This document shows positions 1-5,543 of a DNA stretch of 5,543 nucleotides, piece by piece. The first letter of the stretch is position 1, and each line of letters begins with the position of its first letter. Position numbers and translations under genes: made by a program. The stretch lies in the NCBI GenBank assembly GCA_002403115.1, contig DHHE01000218.1, positions 4,568-10,110 on the forward strand, given 5' to 3'. The notes under the pieces are model-generated. The model did not search any database. It had not been told where the DNA came from and worked only from the letters and a program-made list of their open reading frames with translations. Source of the DNA: a bacterium UBP2_UBA4780. Its GTDB lineage: Bacteria > Edwardsbacteria > AC1 > EtOH8.

Positions 1-18
1 TCATTTACATCCGATAGG

Positions 19-1521
<1,503 letters not shown>

Positions 1522-1524
1522 TCT

Positions 1525-1532
1525 TCCTTCCT
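1525..1532 (-). promoter_or_regulatory. Ribosome binding site of the sigma-54 activator gene
   Basis: On the minus strand the bases just before the ATG at 1521 read AGGAAGGAAGA. This gives an AGGA core 7 nt before the start, or AAGGA 3 nt before it. It is the only strong Shine-Dalgarno-like sequence seen before any gene start in the window, and it supports the ATG at 1521. Its first A is also the last base of the 90-bp dyad, so folding of that dyad in RNA could affect access to the site (inference). Confidence 0.7.
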
Positions 1533-1621
1533 GATTACACTGATTCCCTTTGAGTACAGTGATTGCGATCTAGCGAAAAGCTGTTCGCAATCATCCTAAT
1601 CCCCGGCAATCAGTGTAATCA
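1532..1621. repeat. 90-bp nested dyad with perfect 14-bp terminal inverted repeats
   Basis: The outer arms TGATTACACTGATT (1532-1545) and AATCAGTGTAATCA (1608-1621) are perfect reverse complements. Inside them, TGATTGCGA (1560-1568) and TCGCAATCA (1585-1593) form a second perfect 9-bp pair with the same dyad centre (about 1576.5). A further AGC/GCT pair (1572-1574, 1580-1582) flanks a GAAAA loop. A diverged direct copy of the left arm lies at 1552-1565 (12 of 14 identical), and a weaker copy of the right arm lies at 1589-1602 (10 of 14). The element fills nearly the entire gap between the lipoprotein and activator genes, and its edge carries the lipoprotein stop codon. There is no target-site duplication beyond a possible single C, and no poly-T tract that would make a standard terminator. 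It may be a small repeat element, an operator array or an RNA structure. Confidence 0.85.
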
Positions 1622-2572
1622 CGGCAACGGTTGGTAGAAAGTCGCCTCGGCGGAGCCCTCATTGCCATATGTATCACGCATAATAACCCTCCAAGTATAG
1701 AGTCCGGACTGGCCCAGGGCGGTGTCGCAGTAAACCCTGTTGTTGAACGGTATCTCCCGGCGCCAGACGCAGGCCAGGCCCAGGCAGACTTCCGCCGAGA
1801 GGTTGACGCTGGTCAGGACGTTCTCCCAGCGGAGGGTGTCCGGCGTGTAGAAGTTCTGGCCGTTGGCCGGGTACAGGTTGTGGGGCAGCGGCTCCAGGAA
1901 CCCCGGCACCGTCCGCGGGACCAGTAGTGAATGGCTGGGAGAGGAGGCCCTTATTTCAACGGTGCGGCCCACTACCCACTGGGGGAAGTTCGCCACCCCC
2001 GGCAGCTGGGATATGCTCCATAGGTACAGCTTGCGTTGGTTGTCGACGGGGACTGTGGTTTCCGGATAGAAGACGAAGCTGTCGAGCCGGCAGGTGAAGG
2101 CGTACCCGTCCAGGAAGCCGGCACCGTCCGGATGATAGGCCAGGCACCAGGGGACTATCCGGTAGCTCTGGGTCCCGCCGGGATCCCTGACCGTCACCGT
2201 CCGCACTCCGGCGCTGTCGAACCTGACCTCTCCCCGCAGGACGAAGTCGTGCTGCACACGCCCGCCTTGGGGCACTGTCACCGTGTCCACCACCGTCCGG
2301 TAGCCATTGTAGACCGCCTCCAGATAGTACGTCCCTCCGTTCAGGCGGATGCTGTAGGCCCCCAACTGGTCGCTGGTGGTGGCGATGTTGGCCGGGCGGG
2401 CGGTGATCACGGCTCCGGTTATCACCCCTCCCGTCCCCCGGTAGACAGTGCCGTAGACCCCGGGCCCCAGGTTGTAGGGATCCAAGGGGTTGTCGCGCGG
2501 CGCGTCCGGCCCGCAGCCGGCAACGACTAGAATGGCAATAGTTGCTATATAAAACTGGGACCTTAATGTCAT
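1619..2572 (-). CDS. Lipoprotein with carboxypeptidase-regulatory-like domain
   Basis: A 317-residue predicted lipoprotein of unknown function. The N-terminus has one Arg, a hydrophobic stretch and the lipobox VAGC, putting the lipidated cysteine at residue 20. It is followed by the sequence GPDAPRDNPLDP, a kind of start I associate with surface lipoproteins of several candidate phyla. Residues about 38-113 resemble a carboxypeptidase regulatory-like beta-sandwich (VYGTVYRGTGG, then GAYSIRLNGGTYYLEAVYNGY), a binding or structural fold rather than an enzyme. Residues about 232-314 (NLYPANGQ, TLRWENV, LYTWRVIMRD) look like a second beta-sandwich of fibronectin type III style. The middle (114-231) is unrecognised. 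The ATG at 2572 gives a proper signal peptide, but no clear Shine-Dalgarno precedes it. The stop TGA lies inside the neighbouring 90-bp dyad. Lipoprotein call firm; domain calls by motif; ligand unknown. Confidence 0.88.
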   Translation of the reverse strand: MTLRSQFYIATIAILVVAGCGPDAPRDNPLDPYNLGPGVYGTVYRGTGGVITGAVITARPANIATTSDQLGAYSIRLNGGTYYLEAVYNGYRTVVDTVTVPQGGRVQHDFVLRGEVRFDSAGVRTVTVRDPGGTQSYRIVPWCLAYHPDGAGFLDGYAFTCRLDSFVFYPETTVPVDNQRKLYLWSISQLPGVANFPQWVVGRTVEIRASSPSHSLLVPRTVPGFLEPLPHNLYPANGQNFYTPDTLRWENVLTSVNLSAEVCLGLACVWRREIPFNNRVYCDTALGQSGLYTWRVIMRDTYGNEGSAEATFYQPLP

Positions 2573-2630
2573 CGGCTTTTTGGGACGTAAGCTTTTTTAA
2601 AGGGAGCAGTTAACAGAGATCGTGTTTAAG

Positions 2631-2777
2631 GCCACAGAGACACCGAGACTCAGAGGACAATTATCGGGTAGCACGGGATTGTGGATCCTCGAAGGCCGTC
2701 ATATCGCTGCTTGGCGAATCCATCACCCATTATCACTATCGGGTTAATGCTTCTCCGTGCCTCTGTGCCTTTGTGGC
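2631..2777. repeat. Degenerate 25-bp inverted repeat spanning 147 bp
   Basis: The left arm (2631-2655, beginning GCCACAGAGACACCGAG) and the reverse complement of the right arm (2753-2777, GCCACAAAGGCACAGAG) agree at 19 of 25 positions, with the outer six bases perfect. The arms are purine-rich on one strand, with a 'CACAGAG' style periodicity. From memory, similar phrases occur as dispersed non-coding repeats in many environmental bacterial genomes; I cannot verify that here. The 97 bp between the arms has no gene. It could be a decayed non-autonomous element. Confidence 0.6.
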
Positions 2778-2785
2778 AAAAGTCC

Positions 2786-2814
2786 ATTAAAAACATGCTC
2801 TGATTAAGAAACAA
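2786..2814 (-). promoter_or_regulatory. Weak sigma-70-type promoter candidate before the lipoprotein gene
   Basis: On the minus strand TTGTTT (2814-2809) is followed, after a 17-nt spacer, by TTTAAT (2791-2786). The -10 box matches TATAAT at five of six positions; the -35 box matches TTGACA only in its first three. Transcription from about 2779 would leave a leader of roughly 205 nt containing the 2631-2777 inverted repeat. This is pattern matching in an AT-rich patch and could be chance. Confidence 0.22.
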
Positions 2815-2839
2815 CATCGAGTGAGGAGAAGACGGGCAT

Positions 2840-2852
2840 CCTCTGCGGTTTT
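2840..2852. repeat. Repeat-like tag CCTCTGCGGTTTT with pyrimidine tail
   Basis: This tag and the following T/C-rich run (2856-2870) resemble, from memory, another class of short dispersed sequence ('...CCTCTGCGG...') that tends to occur with the CACAGAG-type repeats. Only one copy is present in the window, so the repeat status is inferred from resemblance and proximity to the inverted repeat at 2631-2777, not shown directly. Confidence 0.3.
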
Positions 2853-2884
2853 GCCATTCTTTTTCCTTTTCGTTTTGGAGCTGG

Positions 2885-3601
2885 TCACTCCGTCATCAAC
2901 ACGTCCACCACATTGTAAAGCCAGACGGCCGCCACGCAGTTGACCGCCAGGTTGCGCGCCCGGTACCAGCTGTTGTAGGTGTTGTAATCGGCCTGGATCA
3001 GGGCGGGGTCGGTGCCGGCCAGGTACTCGTCTCTGGCCCTTCCGGTTCCCAGCTCCAACGCCCCCCAGGCCCCGATCGCTCCCAGCGACGCCCCCTGGAG
3101 GATGTTGGCCTTGAGCCGGCCGCCCCGGTGGCGCTGCCCCCAGCCCGGCCACAACAGGGAGCGCCAGAGGGCCTGGGCCTTGGAGGGCTTCGGCCTGGTG
3201 AACAGCGGTGCCGGCTCCGGGGTGCGGACCGGGGCTTGGGAGCGAAACCTGCTCCTGGCCCGCTTGAAGACCTCGATGATCTTGGGCGAGACGAACTCGG
3301 GGTTGAGCTCCAGTTTGGGCTGCATGGCCAGCAGCCTCAGGAACTCCTCCTCGGCCTCGCCCTCCCTGCCCAGCACCACCAGCGAGAAGGCGCGGTAGGT
3401 TCGCAGAAACGACACGGTCTCCCGGTCCAGGTTGGCCGTGTCGGCCAGGGCCGCTGTGGCGCCGTCGGCCGCCTGCTGATAGCGGCCCTGGTCGTAGTCG
3501 CCGGCCACCGCCTTGAGCGGGTCCGGCTCTGGCTGGGCCCAGAGGGTGGCTGCCGCGGACAGCGCCGCCAGCAGCCATGCGGCAAGAGTATGTTTGCTCA
3601 T
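2885..3601 (-). CDS. Exported TPR-like protein with C-terminal PGWGQ (DUF5683-like) membrane domain
   Basis: A 238-residue protein. Residues 1-22 are a signal peptide ending LWA before Q23, a plausible signal peptidase I site. Residues about 25-117 are helical and TPR-like (DYDQGRYQQAADGATAAL; then GREGEAEEEFLRLLAMQP), leading to LNPEFVSPKIIEVFKRAR, a segment I associate with tetratricopeptide-type envelope proteins. A Pro-rich linker (122-139) precedes a C-terminal domain with KAQALWRSLLWPGWGQ (141-156), matching the 'SLLPGxGQ' signature of DUF5683-like proteins, and two likely membrane segments at about 165-184 and 217-235. The ATG at 3601 overlaps the kinase stop as ATGA, implying translational coupling; no good Shine-Dalgarno is seen. 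The same reading frame stays open far upstream inside the kinase gene, but the signal peptide and overlap fix this start. Function unknown; tight linkage suggests a partner of the kinase. Confidence 0.85.
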   Translation of the reverse strand: MSKHTLAAWLLAALSAAATLWAQPEPDPLKAVAGDYDQGRYQQAADGATAALADTANLDRETVSFLRTYRAFSLVVLGREGEAEEEFLRLLAMQPKLELNPEFVSPKIIEVFKRARSRFRSQAPVRTPEPAPLFTRPKPSKAQALWRSLLWPGWGQRHRGGRLKANILQGASLGAIGAWGALELGTGRARDEYLAGTDPALIQADYNTYNSWYRARNLAVNCVAAVWLYNVVDVLMTE

Positions 3602-5322
3602 CTCAGATCGACTCTTACTTCCAGGGTGTCCCCTTCGGTGATTCTGACCGTCTCCCTCCACTCGCGCCCGGCAGGGCCGGCCAGCTTCAGCTCGTGCTCG
3701 CCGATGGATAATCTCAGGGGATCGGCCAGGGGCGTGGTTCCGGCGCCGGCCCCGTCCAGGAAGACCTCGGCCCAGGGCGTGACCGATATGCTGAGATATC
3801 CCCAGGCCTGGGGCATGTCCACCGTCAGCCTTAGGGTGTCCCCAGGTCCTATGGTGATCTCCCGTGCGTATTCGCGGCGGTTGGGATGCCTCAGCACCAG
3901 CTGTCTCTTTCCCGCCTCCAGCCTGATGGGGCCGGACAGCGGCGTCCGGTCCAGAAAGCGCCCGTCCACCAGGACCTCGGCCCAGGGGGTGACCGCCAGC
4001 TCCAGGTAACCGGGTTTCTTCGCGGCCGGGGTAAGGTTGACCGCCAGCTCCAGGTCCTGGCCCTGCTCGATGGTCACCGTCCTGTCGTATGGCTGGTACC
4101 CTTCCAGCTCGGCCCTGACCAGATGCCGTCCCGGCCCGATGCCCTCGATGGAGAGCGGTATGTCCCCGCGGCGGACGCCGTCGACCGTGACCCTGGCCCC
4201 GGTGGTTCCCGAAAGCCTGAGGCGTTGTTCCCCGGCCGGGACCGGAACCGGCAGGCCGGCGGAGGTGTCCGGGCCAGCCGGCGCCGGCACCGGCTGCTTC
4301 CTCAGCCTCCAGTCGTCCAAGGCCGGCAGGCCCCAGTGGATCCCCGCCCAGAGCGCAGCCGCAGCCGCCAGGACCGCGGCCGATGAAGCCAGCAGCCTGA
4401 TGAAGGTCCTGGCCCGCCTTTCCCGGCGAGACAACCGGTCCAGGGCCTGCTGGTCCTCCCGGCGCGGCTGGTACCCGCAGGGATCTGCCAGGAACCTGGC
4501 CAGGCCCTCCCCGGTTATGAACACGTATGGTTCCAGCCTGGCGGCCGCCTGCCCGGCCCCCTCCGGACGCCGGTCCGGGTTCTTCTCCATCAGGTCGGCC
4601 ACCAGGGATTCCATTCCCGGCGGAACGCCGGGGTTGGCGGCCGACAGTTTGGGCGGCCGCATCCTCAGCACCCGGTCGATGCACTCGCTGGGGCTCCCCC
4701 CGGCGAAGGGGTTGGTGCCGGACAGCATCTGGTAGAGCACCACCCCGAAGGAGAAGAGGTCTGACCGCTGGTCGCCCTTGCTTCCCTGGATCTGCTCAGG
4801 GGCCAGGTAGGCCGGGGTGCCGAAGAAGGTGCCGGGGTCGGTATGGGCCAGCGTCTCCTTGACGAAGGCCAGGCCGAAGTCGGCGATCTTGGTGACGCCT
4901 GACTCGGTGAACATGATGTTGGCCGGCTTGATGTCCCGGTGCACCACCCCGCGCCCGTGGGCGTAACCCAGGCCCTGTGCCAGCTGCCCGGCCACGAAGG
5001 CCGCCACCGTCACCGGCAGGGGGCTCCGCCTGCCCAGCAGTTCGTTCAATGAGCAGCCCTCGATGTACTCCAGCACGATGTAGGAGGCGTCCTGGTGCTG
5101 GAAGAAGTCGATGATGTCCACGATGTTGGGGTGGCGCAGCCCGCCGAGTATCCTGGCCTCCCGCTCGAACCTTTTGACCAGGGCCTGGTCCCGGGCCAGA
5201 TGGGGGTGAAGCTGCTTGACCACCACCTGGCGCCCCATCTCCCGGTGCCTTCCCAGGTACAGGGTGGACATGCCGCCGGTGGATACCAGCCGCTCGATCT
5301 GATACTGGCCTATCTGCTTCAC
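3598..5322 (-). CDS. Membrane-anchored Ser/Thr protein kinase with three PEGA repeats
   Basis: A 574-residue Hanks-type kinase. The catalytic domain (about 7-266) shows the ATP lysine in VVVKQL (K36), helix-C glutamate E55, HRDIKPAN (128-135, catalytic D130), DFG (148-150), the APE motif (174-176) and DLFSFGVVLYQML (188-200), so it should be active. The glycine loop is atypical: S14-T-G-G-M-S19, with serine at the first and third glycine positions. A juxtamembrane stretch leads to one membrane helix at about 307-328, then a Pro-rich linker and three PEGA-type beta repeats (about 368-431, 438-503, 508-573), predicted outside the cytoplasm. The GTG start at 5322 overlaps the upstream CheW-like stop as GTGA. 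An upstream in-frame ATG at 5439 would add 39 residues of low-complexity Gly/Arg/Pro sequence over the CheW-like gene and is rejected. The last repeats probably sense or bind an envelope component (inference). Substrates unknown. Confidence 0.94.
   Translation of the reverse strand: MKQIGQYQIERLVSTGGMSTLYLGRHREMGRQVVVKQLHPHLARDQALVKRFEREARILGGLRHPNIVDIIDFFQHQDASYIVLEYIEGCSLNELLGRRSPLPVTVAAFVAGQLAQGLGYAHGRGVVHRDIKPANIMFTESGVTKIADFGLAFVKETLAHTDPGTFFGTPAYLAPEQIQGSKGDQRSDLFSFGVVLYQMLSGTNPFAGGSPSECIDRVLRMRPPKLSAANPGVPPGMESLVADLMEKNPDRRPEGAGQAAARLEPYVFITGEGLARFLADPCGYQPRREDQQALDRLSRRERRARTFIRLLASSAAVLAAAAALWAGIHWGLPALDDWRLRKQPVPAPAGPDTSAGLPVPVPAGEQRLRLSGTTGARVTVDGVRRGDIPLSIEGIGPGRHLVRAELEGYQPYDRTVTIEQGQDLELAVNLTPAAKKPGYLELAVTPWAEVLVDGRFLDRTPLSGPIRLEAGKRQLVLRHPNRREYAREITIGPGDTLRLTVDMPQAWGYLSISVTPWAEVFLDGAGAGTTPLADPLRLSIGEHELKLAGPAGREWRETVRITEGDTLEVRVDLR
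3751..3994 (-). repeat. 210-bp-period internal duplication in the PEGA repeat region
   Basis: The segments 3751-3784 and 3961-3994 match at 30 of 34 positions, exactly 210 bp (70 codons) apart. They encode the shared VTPWAEV and following (F/L)(L/V)DG parts of the second and third PEGA repeats of the kinase (residues 444-454 and 514-524). The remainder of the two repeats is more diverged, and the first repeat lacks PWAE, which suggests that repeats two and three arose by a later duplication or are kept alike by conversion. Confidence 0.75.
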
Positions 5323-5543
5323 CGCTTGGCGCGCCCGGCCTCGCCCGTGGCGGCCTCCAGGTCCAGCAGGAAGAAAAGGGCGCCGTCCAGCTCGGCCACC
5401 CCCTTGAACAGCCGGTTGAAGCTGAGCACCGCCGGCCACGGCCTGAGCTGGTCCGAGAGGTACTCCTCCAGGTTGAGCACCCGGTCCACCGGGAACTCCA
5501 GCAGACTCCTCCGGTGGCGGCAGGTGATCACCGGCTGCCCCTC
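5319..5543 (-). CDS. CheW-like protein, C-terminal part (5' end outside window)
   Basis: The final 74 residues of a protein whose start lies beyond the window edge; the frame is open to base 5543. The sequence fits the C-terminal half of a CheW domain: a beta strand and hydrophobic helix start around FPVDRVLNLEEYL, a variable linker, then RLFKGVAELDGALFFLLDLE, which matches the typical CheW ending 'FIKGVAxLxxxLLxLLDLE'. CheW proteins are scaffolds joining chemoreceptors to CheA-type kinases; CheW-like domains also occur in non-chemotaxis signalling. Here the TGA stop overlaps the GTG start of a Ser/Thr kinase by 4 nt, so the two are probably co-translated. Whether the full protein has one CheW domain, several, or other domains cannot be seen. 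A GTG at 5531 lies in the middle of the fold and is unlikely to be the true start. Confidence 0.75.
   Translation of the reverse strand, partial: EGQPVITCRHRRSLLEFPVDRVLNLEEYLSDQLRPWPAVLSFNRLFKGVAELDGALFFLLDLEAATGEAGRAKR

Larger units (their letters stand above)
2573..2884. other. 312-nt intergenic region with degenerate repeats, no gene
   Basis: No convincing gene lies here; the open frames crossing it lack domain content and a credible start. It contains a degenerate inverted repeat (2631-2655 with 2753-2777) and a further repeat-like tag (2840-2852) next to a pyrimidine-rich stretch on the plus strand (2856-2870). The 8-mer TATCGGGT occurs in direct orientation at 2662-2669 and 2737-2744, inside the inverted repeat. 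Downstream of the stop at 2885 there is no strong GC hairpin followed by a T run, so a terminator for the upstream operon is not evident. The region is visibly more AT-rich than the flanking genes. Confidence 0.75.

Noticed and set aside
1532..1621. Dyad as a standard intrinsic terminator
   Set aside because: The arms are AT-rich and widely separated, and neither side is followed by a T run on the transcribed strand; the next gene begins 10 nt later on the same strand.
2713..2728. GG-N10-GC pattern on the minus strand as a sigma-54 promoter for the lipoprotein gene
   Set aside because: Only GG, GC and one T of the TGGCAC-N5-TTGC consensus match; one such spacing is expected by chance in a region of this size.
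2573..2884. CRISPR array or tRNA gene in the gap
   Set aside because: There are no regularly spaced direct repeats and no cloverleaf-like set of stems; only the inverted repeat and one 8-bp direct repeat are seen.
2787..3578. 263-codon minus-strand frame covering most of the PGWGQ gene and part of the gap
   Set aside because: It is a shifted-frame shadow of the gene at 2885-3601, with biased Gly/Arg/Pro composition and no domain.
3602..4684. Long minus-strand extension of the PGWGQ-protein frame up to 4684
   Set aside because: The extension is antisense-free but out of frame inside the kinase gene, is Gly/Arg/Pro-rich without domains, and would place the clear signal peptide at 3601 in mid-protein.
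5323..5439. Upstream ATG (5439) as the kinase start
   Set aside because: It would add 39 low-complexity residues and overlap the CheW-like frame by about 120 nt; the GTG at 5322 directly precedes the kinase fold and makes a standard 4-nt overlap.

Overview
This window is a GC-rich stretch of bacterial chromosome. All five genes I can support lie on the minus strand, so they read from high to low coordinates. Protein content suggests an uncultured, probably Gram-negative-type lineage: a lipoprotein with a lipobox and a following 'DNPLDP' stretch, a Ser/Thr kinase with extracytoplasmic PEGA repeats, a PGWGQ-type (DUF5683-like) membrane protein, and dispersed short repeats of a kind I associate with environmental candidate phyla. 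Candidate phyla around the FCB group or Deltaproteobacteria-like lineages would fit, but nothing here fixes the taxon. The genes are a signal-transduction and envelope set, not an obvious mobile or defence island.

Layout in transcription order. (1) 5543-5319: the C-terminal part of a CheW-like protein, cut by the window edge. (2) 5322-3598: a membrane-anchored Ser/Thr protein kinase with three PEGA repeats, starting with GTG in a 4-nt GTGA overlap with the CheW-like gene. (3) 3601-2885: an exported protein with a short helical, TPR-like region and a C-terminal PGWGQ membrane domain, starting in a 4-nt ATGA overlap with the kinase. These three form one tightly coupled unit. (4) 2884-2573: a 312-nt gap holding a degenerate inverted repeat and a related repeat-like tag, with only a weak promoter candidate. 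(5) 2572-1619: a lipoprotein with a carboxypeptidase-regulatory-like beta-sandwich. (6) 1621-1532: a 90-bp dyad with perfect 14-bp ends that fills almost the whole gap between two genes and includes the lipoprotein stop codon. (7) 1521-19: a sigma-54-dependent activator with GAF, AAA+ and Fis-type HTH domains.

A possible working model (inference): the PEGA kinase senses an envelope state and shares a coupled operon with a CheW-like adaptor and a membrane protein. The GAF-type activator further along the same strand could be a transcriptional output, but no sequence feature directly links it to the kinase. The most unusual non-coding feature is the 90-bp nested dyad at 1532-1621. It contains four related 14-mers arranged symmetrically and could be a small non-autonomous repeat element, an operator array or an RNA structure.
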